A DNA stretch of 64,000 nt from Crocinitomicaceae bacterium (GCA_014762645.1 JABURP010000087.1:1-64000), one strand, 5' to 3'. Positions 53,261 to 61,450 are shown, counted from the first letter of the stretch. Program-made: numbers and translations. Notes: generated by a model not told the origin, from the sequence alone.

Positions 53261-55603
53261 TTAACGATATAATACTTTGTTTGTCTGGTTTAGTCCATTG
53301 TCAGATTGGATAACTACAATTAATAGCTGTTGTGGAATATCTGACAATTGTACCTGGTCGTAATTTGCTTGTATATTTTGAGTGTGTAGTAGTTGACCAT
53401 TTACATTGTAAAGCTTAACACTAGCGTTGCTGTCGTGTCCTTCAATATTCAACACTTGATTGTTTAGGTACATCTGAATCATTTCATGTTCAATTTCACC
53501 AGCATTAAGTGTAGACATCACCACTATGTTTTTATCTTCCATGACATAGCAGTCAGGACTTTGGTAAGCGTATAGCGTTGCCGTATATACACCTGCACTG
53601 TAAAACTGAACAGTTAGATCTGTTTGAGTACTTGTTGGGTTTGTTTCAACTTCCCATGTGTAGTAATCTGCATTCTGAGATGTGTTGATAAGATCTACTT
53701 CAACAAATTCATTTGATATATAAAGAGTGTCAGCTGACAGATCGAAGTCTGCAATAATTGGTGACGGTTGATCAATCACGATTGTGTCTATCGTCAATCC
53801 GCAAAGTTGATCGTCAGTTTCCACCATGTAGATTCCCTGACCAAGGTTATCGAATGATGTAATCTGATTTACATTTGTTTCTTGTTGAATTACCCCACCC
53901 CACTGGTCAGTTAATGTTACATCATATAACGTATTAGTGTTTTTACCAACGTTAATATGACCGTCATTTGTATTATAGCAAGTAGCATTATATCCTTCCA
54001 CGTACAACGGCGCTCCAACTTTGATTCGAAACCTTGCAACCGTAGTAGTATCTGACAAGTCAACTGTAAGCTGCATGTTGTCATATAAGGGATATGTGTT
54101 ACCCGTAAACATGTCTTCTAAAATCAGACACTGGCTATCTGTAAAGCTTGATACATCTTCAAATGTTAAAGTATGTTGTCCTGATACACCTGCTTTTGCG
54201 TAAAGTAGTACTTCTGCTTCTTGTACTGGTATCTGGTTGATTGAATATATTTCTGATCCACCGTCAATTTTTGTGTAAGCAACCGGATTATACCCATTTG
54301 ACTCGTTGAATTTGTACGCATCCATGCTGCCGTCAAATCCCATTGTAGCATTTGGGTTTGCTTTTAAAACAGTTTGATCCGAAGCATTACCTTTTGTCAA
54401 AGTAATCGACATATAAGTAGGTCCGTTCTGCTGTTTTAAAAATGTTCCGTTGTCAGCTGATTTTGCACTTTGAGGTATTACCAATTCAGCGTTTGTAGAA
54501 GTTGCTTTCACCCAGAAAGACTGACAAGAAGAAATAATGTTTGATCCACCATTTGTAGAAATTCCATCTACATAAGTTGCGTAAGCTTCCAGATTAGGAT
54601 TCCAGATATATACTGCGTTGTTTACCCCAGTTCTAGTTATATCCGGGCTGTCAAAATCAATAGCAGATGCAAAAGGATTAGCAACGTATGACCATCCGTC
54701 ATCATCTGATCCTGAACTTGTATAACTTACAGGTAGTGAAACGCTTCCACTGTTTACTTCACCTTTAAAATCTACGGTGTTACCGTACAAGCTTGCTGTT
54801 CCAATGTATGCCATAAAGCCTTGTCCGGCACCTATAGTGTCATTTGCTGAATTAGGAGCGTAATATCCATAAGAACCTAAGCCACTCACTGTCTCATCAT
54901 AGAAGTATATCGAAACAAAAGGATAGCTTGGATAAGTTGAACCTGTATATCCTGATGTCCACATATCATCATTTAATTGTGCAAGTGTGGCATTTTTAAC
55001 TGGGCTCCCTAAGAATCTCCAATCGGATGAATCAACCTGAATGCTCTTTCTAACCGTAACATCTCCAGAAATAGACCCGACAATTGGCCCAATTGAACCT
55101 TCATTGTTAGGTCCAGACAGTAGCGTCAATGCATCATTCGTTGAAAATTGACCAGATAAAACATTAAGTCTGTGCTCAATAAAAGTTGTTCCATTTGATA
55201 TTTGAACCCCCGCTGCATTATCAATATCCAGGTTGTAAAAGTTTTGCGTTCCTGAAATTGTCTGTTGCTGAGTTCCTTTAAATGAAACTTTACTTGTTCC
55301 CGGCTCAATAAGTCCGTTGTTTGTAAAATCTCCGGTTATAACAACGCTATAGATTCCAAAATCAACTGTTGCCCCGGAATTGATAGTAAAGTCATCAATA
55401 CTAACATCATCATCCAAAACAAGTTGATAGGTTGAGCTATCTATTGCTATTGGGTCTCCGGATCCTGGTATCTGGTTTAATGACCAGTTTCCTGCTGTAC
55501 TCCAGTTGTTATTTACTGTCCCTTGCCAGTGATTCACTGTCTGGGCATGATTGATTGAGAATGAACTCAATGCTAAAGTTAAAGTATACACTAATCGTCT
55601 CAT
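53261..55603 (-). CDS. Secreted surface protein with T9SS type A sorting domain
   Basis: About 780 residues from ATG 55603 (MRRLVYTLTLALSSFSINHAQ, a good signal peptide); the longer frame from 55636 adds charged residues before it. The N-terminal part (NHWQGTVNNNWSTAGNWSLNQ, IPGSGDPIAIDS, VVITGDFTNNGLIEPGTSKV) is a repetitive beta-helix-like region. Ig/PKD-like domains follow (IIADFDLSADTLYISNEFVEV, YTWEVETNP). The final about 75 residues (VLNIEGHDSNASVKLYNVNG, LLHTQNIQ, DQVQLSDIPQQ, NKVLYR) are a type A T9SS sorting domain. Possible adhesin. Its promoter has a LytTR half-site 33 bp from its -7 box. Confidence 0.88.
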   Translation of the reverse strand: MRRLVYTLTLALSSFSINHAQTVNHWQGTVNNNWSTAGNWSLNQIPGSGDPIAIDSSTYQLVLDDDVSIDDFTINSGATVDFGIYSVVITGDFTNNGLIEPGTSKVSFKGTQQQTISGTQNFYNLDIDNAAGVQISNGTTFIEHRLNVLSGQFSTNDALTLLSGPNNEGSIGPIVGSISGDVTVRKSIQVDSSDWRFLGSPVKNATLAQLNDDMWTSGYTGSTYPSYPFVSIYFYDETVSGLGSYGYYAPNSANDTIGAGQGFMAYIGTASLYGNTVDFKGEVNSGSVSLPVSYTSSGSDDDGWSYVANPFASAIDFDSPDITRTGVNNAVYIWNPNLEAYATYVDGISTNGGSNIISSCQSFWVKATSTNAELVIPQSAKSADNGTFLKQQNGPTYMSITLTKGNASDQTVLKANPNATMGFDGSMDAYKFNESNGYNPVAYTKIDGGSEIYSINQIPVQEAEVLLYAKAGVSGQHTLTFEDVSSFTDSQCLILEDMFTGNTYPLYDNMQLTVDLSDTTTVARFRIKVGAPLYVEGYNATCYNTNDGHINVGKNTNTLYDVTLTDQWGGVIQQETNVNQITSFDNLGQGIYMVETDDQLCGLTIDTIVIDQPSPIIADFDLSADTLYISNEFVEVDLINTSQNADYYTWEVETNPTSTQTDLTVQFYSAGVYTATLYAYQSPDCYVMEDKNIVVMSTLNAGEIEHEMIQMYLNNQVLNIEGHDSNASVKLYNVNGQLLHTQNIQANYDQVQLSDIPQQLLIVVIQSDNGLNQTNKVLYR

Positions 55604-55633
55604 AATTATAGTTTTTTGTGTTTTTGTTTGAGA

Positions 55634-55703
55634 CAAATTTCAGGGTAAACCTCTGGAGGACAGCGGTGAGATTTCCCAACGCACAGGATTACTTTCCAAG
55701 CGT
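55634..55703 (-). promoter_or_regulatory. LytTR-type promoter B-minus (drives 53261 gene)
   Basis: On the minus strand TGCGTTGGG (55675-55683) fits the LytTR half-site with one deviation. It lies exactly 33 bp from GAAATTTG (55634-55641), a one-mismatch -7 box. A degenerate second copy (ACGCTTGGA, 55695-55703) lies 20 bp further upstream. Confidence 0.6.
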
Positions 55704-55739
55704 GGTTTTCAATTTCCGTTCGATAACTACGCGATTTTT

Positions 55740-55852
55740 TACGTTAATTTGTGAAATCGCTACGTTAATTTGTGAAATCGCTACGTTGGGAAACTGAGAT
55801 AGGCTCTTATAAACGTGTTAAGGGTTAACTCTACGGTTAATAATTACATTTA
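55740..55852 (+). promoter_or_regulatory. LytTR-type promoter B-plus with three phased half-sites (drives 55919 gene)
   Basis: TACGTTAAT at 55740-55748 and 55761-55769, and TACGTTGGG at 55782-55790, all match the LytTR consensus and are 21 bp apart. The first two lie in an exact 21-bp tandem repeat (55740-55781). The -7 box TACATTTA (55845-55852, one mismatch) is 54 bp from the last half-site, that is 33 plus one 21-bp period. Confidence 0.65.
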
Positions 55853-55918
55853 CATTGGTGTTACACGGGGGAATTGGATTGGACAGTATTATTTGAACAA
55901 TGGCAAAAACATGTGTAG

Positions 55919-57409
55919 ATGAGTAATCACGAAATAAGTCTTACCAAACCCGAACTGACTGTACTCCATTTGGAGGATAATCCATTTGATGCCCGGTTGG
56001 TTTCTTTTTGTCTTGAAGAAGCATTTGATGATTTAACGCTTTACCAGGTTAAGACCAGAAAAGAATTTCTTAAAGGACTTGAATCTGAATCTTTTGATAT
56101 CATTCTCTCTGATTATAACGTTCCTGAATTTAATAATACGGATGCGCTAGACCTTGCCAGTGCAATATGTCCGGACGTACCTTTTATATATGTCACCGGT
56201 GCATTGGGTGAAAAAAAAGCTGTCAATGTATTAAAAGCGGGAGCTACGGATTATGTAATCAAAGGAAATCTTGACAAGCTCCCTTTAGCTATCATCAGAG
56301 CGTTGAAAGAAGCTGAGCAACGAGAACAAAAAGCCTTAATTGAAGAGCAAATCAAAAGTCAGAATAGACTTTTTAAAGAACTGCAACGTGTTGCGGAAAT
56401 TGTAATTTGGGAATATAATTTTGAGGATGAAGAAACATATTGGTCTGAAGAAGCCGCCAGTATTTTTGGAATGGAATATGAAGATTTACCTGGTTTTTTA
56501 GATTCGATTGAATATTATAAGGATGAATTTAAATCAAAAATAAGAGATGTTGTTTCAGCTTCACGTTCATGGAAGATGAAATGGGATCTTGATGCTGTTC
56601 TCATCACAGACTTAGGAGAAGAAAAGTGGGTGCGATTAATTGGATATCCGGTAATAGAAAATGAGAGAATTGTCAAATTTCGTGGGTTGATCATGGATAT
56701 CGATTCGAGAAAACAAATCAGTTTGGAGTTGAAAGAAAAGCACATTGAATCACTGAAGTATCAATCTATGCTTTTGAGCACCCAAATTAATCCGCACTTT
56801 ATTTTTAATGCACTTAATTCGGTGCAATTGTATATCCTGGATCAAAATGTAGAGCCTGCACTAAATTTCCTCTCAGATTTTTCGGTACTGATGAGAGGCA
56901 TGTTAAACAACTCCATGAAAAGCTATATTCCTCTTAAAGCTGAAATTGAATGGCTCAGTAAGTATATGGACATTGAAAAAATCAGGTTTTCTGACAAATT
57001 TGATTACAGTTTTGAAATTGCAGATGACGTTTCTGTTGAAGAGTTCATGATTCCGACAATGTTATTACAGCCTTTTGTAGAGAATGCAATATTACATGGT
57101 ATTGGTCCAATGGAGTCAGGAGGAATGATAACGATATCCTTTGAAAGAGATGAAGAATATATTATGTGTATCATAGATGATAACGGGGTTGGAAGAGAAG
57201 AGGCAGAAAAGCTTAAAAGCACAAAAGAAGAAGTCAAGCGCCATAAGTCGTACGGAGTAAATATAACAAAAACCAAAATTGAGGTATTGAGCGATTTGGA
57301 AAGCAAGAAATTTGATTATCACGTTGAGGATAAAATGGGGAAAGATGGTACACCAGAAGGAACGGCCATACATATTTCCTTCCCGTTAATGTTAAAGCAG
57401 GATAATTGA
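55919..57409 (+). CDS. Receiver-PAS-LytS-type histidine kinase
   Basis: A 496-residue soluble hybrid. N-terminal receiver (about 10-130): VLHLEDNPFDARLV, phospho-Asp in DIILSDYNVPEF, Thr in IYVTGAL, Lys in YVIKGNLDK (KG instead of KP). A PAS-like domain covers about 150-270. LytS-type kinase: STQINPHFIFNALNSVQLYIL with the phospho-His, then the N-box QPFVENAILHGIGPM and DDNGVGREEAE. It is the likely active kinase for the LytTR regulators encoded convergently, stops 12 bp apart. Its promoter has three LytTR half-sites, suggesting feedback. Confidence 0.9.
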   Translation: MSNHEISLTKPELTVLHLEDNPFDARLVSFCLEEAFDDLTLYQVKTRKEFLKGLESESFDIILSDYNVPEFNNTDALDLASAICPDVPFIYVTGALGEKKAVNVLKAGATDYVIKGNLDKLPLAIIRALKEAEQREQKALIEEQIKSQNRLFKELQRVAEIVIWEYNFEDEETYWSEEAASIFGMEYEDLPGFLDSIEYYKDEFKSKIRDVVSASRSWKMKWDLDAVLITDLGEEKWVRLIGYPVIENERIVKFRGLIMDIDSRKQISLELKEKHIESLKYQSMLLSTQINPHFIFNALNSVQLYILDQNVEPALNFLSDFSVLMRGMLNNSMKSYIPLKAEIEWLSKYMDIEKIRFSDKFDYSFEIADDVSVEEFMIPTMLLQPFVENAILHGIGPMESGGMITISFERDEEYIMCIIDDNGVGREEAEKLKSTKEEVKRHKSYGVNITKTKIEVLSDLESKKFDYHVEDKMGKDGTPEGTAIHISFPLMLKQDN

Positions 57410-57420
57410 TCGATTCACAA

Positions 57421-58230
57421 TTAGTTGTCTGAGATATTTAATTGCTTCAAAACTACTTCCGTTTGCTTTAGTTTGGTCAGTAATAATTGTCTTCTTCTAA
57501 CGGCAACTTCTAATTTAGTTCCATCAGATAAATGAACCATTGGACCATCTTCGTTCGTATATTTTGTGATACAATCCAGGTTGACAATGTGAGATTTATG
57601 AATTCTGTAGAAATCAGATGAAGGCAGAAGCGCTTCAACATCTTTAAGCAATTTTGACACCTTGATTTGGTTTCCTTTGACAAAATGAACAATGGTATAT
57701 GTTTTATCCGCTTCACACCATAGGATATCATCTATTTGAATAATCTGAATTCCATCATCCGTACTAAGTGCTATTTTTTCAAAGTCAAGTTTACTGTCTA
57801 GACTACTTTCTTTGAGAACCTTGAATTTTTTGAGGTTTTGGTCCGGTAGTTTATTTCGTTCTTTTATGCGACTTTTAGCCTTGGCTATCGCCAGTTTTAA
57901 TTCCTTAAGATTTATAGGTTTCAGCAAGTAATCCAACGCTGCGTACTTAATTGCTTTCAACGCATACTCGGAATGAGCTGTTGTAAATACCACTACAAAT
58001 GGTGGTGCCTCGAATTTATCCAGTAGCTTAAAACCATCATTACCTGGCATTTCAATATCCAGAAATACCAGGTCCGGTGTGTTGTCTTCAATAAGTTCAA
58101 TTGCTTCCTCTACAGAAGAAGCTAATCCTGTCACCTTCACATCCGGACAAAATCCATGAATCATCTTTTCCAATACCACCTGGTTTTGCGGTTCGTCATC
58201 TACTATAATACAACTTAATAACTCGCTCAT
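57421..58230 (-). CDS. LytTR-family response regulator 1
   Basis: About 269 residues from ATG 58230 (MSELLSCIIVDDE); the frame reaches 58278 but the extra 16 residues do not belong to the receiver fold. Receiver: phospho-Asp in DLVFLDIEMPGNDGF, Thr in VVVFTTAHSEYALKAI, Lys in DYLLKPINLKE. LytTR DNA-binding domain (about 160-258): GIQIIQIDDILWCEADKTYT, FYRIHKSHIVNLDCITKY and VAVRRRQLLLTKL. LytTR proteins bind direct repeats with a 21-22 bp period, which are present at nearby promoters. Distal gene of the operon, 150 bp after the second regulator. Confidence 0.94.
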   Translation of the reverse strand: MSELLSCIIVDDEPQNQVVLEKMIHGFCPDVKVTGLASSVEEAIELIEDNTPDLVFLDIEMPGNDGFKLLDKFEAPPFVVVFTTAHSEYALKAIKYAALDYLLKPINLKELKLAIAKAKSRIKERNKLPDQNLKKFKVLKESSLDSKLDFEKIALSTDDGIQIIQIDDILWCEADKTYTIVHFVKGNQIKVSKLLKDVEALLPSSDFYRIHKSHIVNLDCITKYTNEDGPMVHLSDGTKLEVAVRRRQLLLTKLKQTEVVLKQLNISDN

Positions 58231-58317
58231 AAATCTGTAATTAACGTCGTTGTCTAATTCGTTTGAGTTGTATGTCAACAGAAAGTTACGAATAATGAGC
58301 CTGATATAAGAATTTAA

Positions 58318-58339
58318 CGGGAAAATACCGTATTTCCCG
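58318..58339. repeat. 22-bp palindrome between the two LytTR genes
   Basis: CGGGAAAATAC followed by CGTATTTCCCG: the arms are reverse complements apart from one extra A. No T-run follows on the minus strand (TTAAATTC), so it is a weak terminator at best. It may be an operator or an mRNA processing hairpin that sets the ratio of the two regulators. Confidence 0.5.
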
Positions 58340-58384
58340 CAATGCTTATTTTAACGAAATGATTGATTATGAATGGTTAAGAAT

Positions 58385-59137
58385 TTAACTTATCCCGAGG
58401 GCCTGGACCACATCATCTTTCCTTCGAACCGCAACGTTCACAAGAGATCCATCCGACATCACCAAATCGCCACCTTTTCCCTTTATATATTTTACAACAT
58501 GATTAAGGTTGACAATATTTGATTTATGAACTTTGAGAAAGTTTGATTGAGAAAGGATATCCTGATATTCAGACATGGGTTTTGAAATATGAACCTTTTT
58601 ATTATTAACCATGTGAAACTTACAGTAAGCTCTATCGGCTTCACACCGTATAATATCCTTGACATCAAAAAACTCCATACCGTCAGCAGTAGGCAATGCA
58701 ATTTTGGAAAAATTGAACTCTTTGTCCTGGCGGTTTGTTCTTAGTACATCTATTTGTTGTTGAACAGATGAATTATCAGACTTTGACTCGATACATTTGT
58801 TGACAGCTAGTTTGAGTTCCTCTACGTTAATAGGTTTGAGCAAATAATCCATTGCAGCATATTTAATGGCTTTAATTGCATAAACTGCATGCGCGGTTGT
58901 AAAGATGACTTTGAAGTTTGTATTTTCAAGCGATTCAAGTAAATCAAAGCCACTGCCACCAGGCATTTCAACATCCAAAAAAACCATCTCTGGCTTTTTT
59001 TCTTCTATTAGGGTTTTGGCTTCCTTGATGTTAGATGCTATCCCTTTAATCGACACATTAGGACAGAACATCTCCAACATTTTTGCTATGGATTCTCTTA
59101 CCGGTTTTTCATCATCAACGATTACGCAACTTATCAT
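58385..59137 (-). CDS. LytTR-family response regulator 2
   Basis: A 250-residue regulator. Receiver: ISCVIVDDEKPVRES, phospho-Asp in EMVFLDVEMPGGSGF, Thr in VIFTTAHAVYAIKAI, Lys in DYLLKPINVEE. LytTR domain (about 145-245): GMEFFDVKDIIRCEADRAYC, FLKVHKSNIVNLNHVVKY, VNVAVRRKDDVVQAL. Very similar to the regulator at 57421, so the pair arose by duplication; both receivers keep their phosphorylation residues. It starts 9 bp after the pseudokinase gene. Confidence 0.94.
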   Translation of the reverse strand: MISCVIVDDEKPVRESIAKMLEMFCPNVSIKGIASNIKEAKTLIEEKKPEMVFLDVEMPGGSGFDLLESLENTNFKVIFTTAHAVYAIKAIKYAAMDYLLKPINVEELKLAVNKCIESKSDNSSVQQQIDVLRTNRQDKEFNFSKIALPTADGMEFFDVKDIIRCEADRAYCKFHMVNNKKVHISKPMSEYQDILSQSNFLKVHKSNIVNLNHVVKYIKGKGGDLVMSDGSLVNVAVRRKDDVVQALGIS

Positions 59138-59146
59138 ATAGTCTAA

Positions 59147-59812
59147 TTAGTGATCCAAGAGCAACGGGAATGACAATATAGTTTTTGTTCCCATTGGCTC
59201 ACCATTCGGACTATGAATATAGTCAACTTCTATATTATATTCACCTTCGTAGTTATTGAAAATGTCTTTTCTTACTTCATCCAACAAAGCCAAAGTTTCT
59301 TTTTGACCTGTTTTAAGATGCTTTTCTTTGAATGCATGAGCTTCCGGGTTTTGGTCAACAATATCGCATCCTACCGTTTCATCATCTATTTTATAAAAAT
59401 GAAGTTCAAGTGAGCCATTGGAGAAGTGCTTACTAAAACGGTTCTCTATTTGTAGGTCAACGCAATGATGAATCAACATGGGGGGAATTAACAGTGTATC
59501 TGGATCTAATCCGTCATTCAGGTATAACTCCACATTAAATTCATTAGATGATGAGTTTGCAATTAATGACACGTACCCCTGTAGAAAGTCCAATTCCTCC
59601 AAAACGCGGATGTATTTTAAAGTTGTATGTTTTACCGCCATCCGGCTTAAATTGTTAAACCTCGTAAGCAAGTTCAAAACGGCTTCGGTATCGTTTTTCA
59701 ACAAATTATGTTGTACTACTGTCAGCCCATGCTGAATGAGGTTTGACCAAAATTTGGAGCAATAGTATATGGGTAGGCTTCCTTTATTAAGTGTTGTGTT
59801 TTTATTTTTCAT
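59147..59812 (-). CDS. Degenerate LytS-type histidine kinase (probable pseudokinase)
   Basis: A 221-residue soluble protein colinear with the LytS kinase core. KFWSNLIQHGLTVVQHNLL stands where INPHFIFNALNSVQ should be; AVLNLLTRFNNLSRMAVKHT matches ALNFLSDFSVLMRGMLNNS; LEELDFLQGYVSLI matches the E..WL.KY..IE helix; IPPMLIHHCVDLQIENRF stands in place of IPTMLLQPFVENAILHG. The phospho-His of NPHF and the N-box Asn are lost and no DNGxG motif is seen, while the overall length is kept. It overlaps the SprB-repeat gene by 11 bp. It probably acts as a binding partner of the regulators or of the true kinase. Confidence 0.75.
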   Translation of the reverse strand: MKNKNTTLNKGSLPIYYCSKFWSNLIQHGLTVVQHNLLKNDTEAVLNLLTRFNNLSRMAVKHTTLKYIRVLEELDFLQGYVSLIANSSSNEFNVELYLNDGLDPDTLLIPPMLIHHCVDLQIENRFSKHFSNGSLELHFYKIDDETVGCDIVDQNPEAHAFKEKHLKTGQKETLALLDEVRKDIFNNYEGEYNIEVDYIHSPNGEPMGTKTILSFPLLLDH

Positions 59813-60368
59813 AGTTAATATTCACTTCTTCGTATTCAAAAATTTGCACCATTTCTTCCAGTTTACAGTCGGATGCGTTACATATTTGAATGGTGTAGAT
59901 ACCCGGCTGAAGAGAGGTGACAGTTTCCCAATCGGTCATTTCTCCATTAACTGAAAAGTCATACGTATTAATGAAATCAAGTGGAGCACATGGGTCTTTA
60001 TGTGTAATATGATCAAGAATCCATTGGTGATCTTCCATATTTCGTTGATCTTCCAGTTGAATTGAAGTAAACGTACGGTTACCTGCGGCATCAATTACAT
60101 CAACAAAATATACGCCGCTTGCCAAATTTGTGGCGTTGGTTGAATATTGATTGGGAAATGTGTTCCATATACAGGTATAGGGAGCTTGCCCACCTACTAT
60201 TTCAATTGAGATAGCTCCGTCCTGTACTTCAGGACAACTGGGTTTAATAAGTTCCACCACCTTAATGGAGAGTGTTGAACTATTGCTCGTGGTATCCACG
60301 CTAGGATCATTTGTGGCGAATGACGCTATGCCAATTAGCATCAGTGCGGTTAAAAGTGTCGTTTTCAT
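59802..60368 (-). CDS. Secreted SprB-repeat protein, first gene of the LytTR operon
   Basis: A 188-residue exported protein (signal KTTLLTALMLIGIASFA). It has one clear SprB repeat: IKPSCPEVQDGAISIEIVGG, QAPYTCIWN, TNATNLASGVYFVDVIDAAGN. A second weaker unit runs from about 120 (FSVNGEMTDWETVTSLQPGIYTIQICNASDCK). SprB repeats occur in gliding adhesins. There is no T9SS sorting domain, so it may stay in the periplasm. It overlaps the pseudokinase gene by 11 bp, and its promoter has LytTR half-sites. Confidence 0.82.
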   Translation of the reverse strand: MKTTLLTALMLIGIASFATNDPSVDTTSNSSTLSIKVVELIKPSCPEVQDGAISIEIVGGQAPYTCIWNTFPNQYSTNATNLASGVYFVDVIDAAGNRTFTSIQLEDQRNMEDHQWILDHITHKDPCAPLDFINTYDFSVNGEMTDWETVTSLQPGIYTIQICNASDCKLEEMVQIFEYEEVNINYEK

Positions 60369-60390
60369 TGTGTGTTCTTTTTTGTTAGTA

Positions 60391-60461
60391 CAAAACTATG
60401 TCAACTGTGATGGTTGAACAGGTGTTCTTTTCCCTGAGTAGAGAATCAATTTCCCAACGTT
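60391..60461 (-). promoter_or_regulatory. LytTR-type promoter C-minus (drives the LytTR operon)
   Basis: On the minus strand AACGTTGGG (60453-60461) fits the consensus fully. A weaker copy TACTCAGGG (60432-60440) lies 21 bp closer to the gene and is separated by exactly 33 bp from the perfect -7 element TAGTTTTG (60391-60398). The arrangement implies autoregulation of the operon. Confidence 0.65.
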
Positions 60462-60500
60462 ACACTATTCTTTTCCAGAAGTTTATACCCCATCTTAAAA

Positions 60501-60571
60501 CACAGTAGGAAAGCCAAGTTCAACGTTGGGTAACTCACTATTATTAATTGTACAATGCTCCTATACTTTTA
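60501..60571 (+). promoter_or_regulatory. LytTR-type promoter C-plus (drives the SpoIIE gene)
   Basis: AACGTTGGG (60522-60530) fits the consensus fully and lies exactly 33 bp upstream of TACTTTTA (60564-60571), a one-mismatch -7 element. A degenerate copy (CACAGTAGG, 60501-60509) is 21 bp further upstream. Transcription should begin near 60578, which favours ATG 60590 as the start codon. Confidence 0.65.
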
Positions 60572-60589
60572 CCTCATAAACCACTAATT

Positions 60590-61423
60590 ATGGACACTCA
60601 CATATCACTTAGAAAGATGTTTACAACGAATCAATATCAGCAGGATGACCTATTTAATCCACGGGATTCTGTACGAGACATTCTGGATGGCATAGATTAC
60701 GCTTTTCACATCCAAAAAAGTATACTACCAGAAGGAAGCAGTTTAAACAAGCATTTTGAGCAGTTCATATTGTTTAAGCCAAAAGAAGTAGTAGGTGGAG
60801 ACTTTTATTGGATGGATGAACTCAACAGTAAATACATTAGTATTTGTGCGGATTGTACCGGTCACGGTGTTCCAGGCGCGCTTTTAACCATGTTGGGATA
60901 TCAAATGATAGAAAATATCACTCGGGATATGAGAATTTTTGATCCGGGAGAGATATTGAATCATCTGCACCGGCAATTCTTACGCATATTTTCTTCAGAA
61001 GGGGCTCTGACACACCAGGGTATGGATGTATCAGTTTGTGTTTATGATTTAGATAAAAAAACATTGGCCTATGCCTGTGCCAAGAGCAATATTCTTATGG
61101 AGATAAACAATGAACTTTACCGACTTAAAGGCAGTCATGTATCTATTGGAGATCCTTTCAATAAAGAACATCTATATACTACAAAGTATGTGTCCATAAA
61201 TCAACCAGCCTGGATGTTTCAGTTCACAGATGGGATTATCGATCAGTTTGGTGGGGAGAGAGATAAAAAATTCAAGTTAACCAACCTCAAAAAACTATTG
61301 GATACAAACTTAACACTACACTCCAAAGAATACGGTGAGACCATTTGGGAGTCTCTGAAATTCTGGAAAGAATCCAAGGATCAGACAGACGATATTACTT
61401 TAATTGGAACCCGATTGAAATGA
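60590..61423 (+). CDS. SpoIIE/PP2C-type serine phosphatase
   Basis: About 277 residues from ATG 60590 (MDTHISLRKMF); the upstream ATG at 60548 would precede the predicted transcript start. After a short N-terminal helix (YAFHIQKSILP) comes the phosphatase domain: LFKPKEVVGGDFYWMD, CADCTGHGVPGALLTMLG, FQFTDGIIDQFGGERDKKF and QTDDITLIGTRLK, with the metal-binding Asp residues. There is no sensor domain. In other bacteria such phosphatases act on anti-sigma antagonists (STAS proteins); three STAS-like proteins are encoded in this window, but the link is speculative. Confidence 0.9.
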   Translation: MDTHISLRKMFTTNQYQQDDLFNPRDSVRDILDGIDYAFHIQKSILPEGSSLNKHFEQFILFKPKEVVGGDFYWMDELNSKYISICADCTGHGVPGALLTMLGYQMIENITRDMRIFDPGEILNHLHRQFLRIFSSEGALTHQGMDVSVCVYDLDKKTLAYACAKSNILMEINNELYRLKGSHVSIGDPFNKEHLYTTKYVSINQPAWMFQFTDGIIDQFGGERDKKFKLTNLKKLLDTNLTLHSKEYGETIWESLKFWKESKDQTDDITLIGTRLK

Positions 61424-61450
61424 AAAAAACCGTAGAAATACGGTTTTTTT
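61423..61450 (+). terminator. Terminator of the SpoIIE phosphatase gene
   Basis: AAAACCGTA pairs with TACGGTTTT around a GAAA tetraloop (61435-61438), with flanking A and T runs. It begins at the stop codon, so it may work in both directions. Confidence 0.85.

Larger units (their letters stand above)
55604..55918. other. Divergent intergenic region with two LytTR promoters
   Basis: About 315 bp between the T9SS gene and the receiver-PAS-LytS kinase. It holds promoter B-minus (55634-55703), three phased half-sites (55740-55790) and promoter B-plus (-7 at 55845-55852). No small gene seen. Confidence 0.65.
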
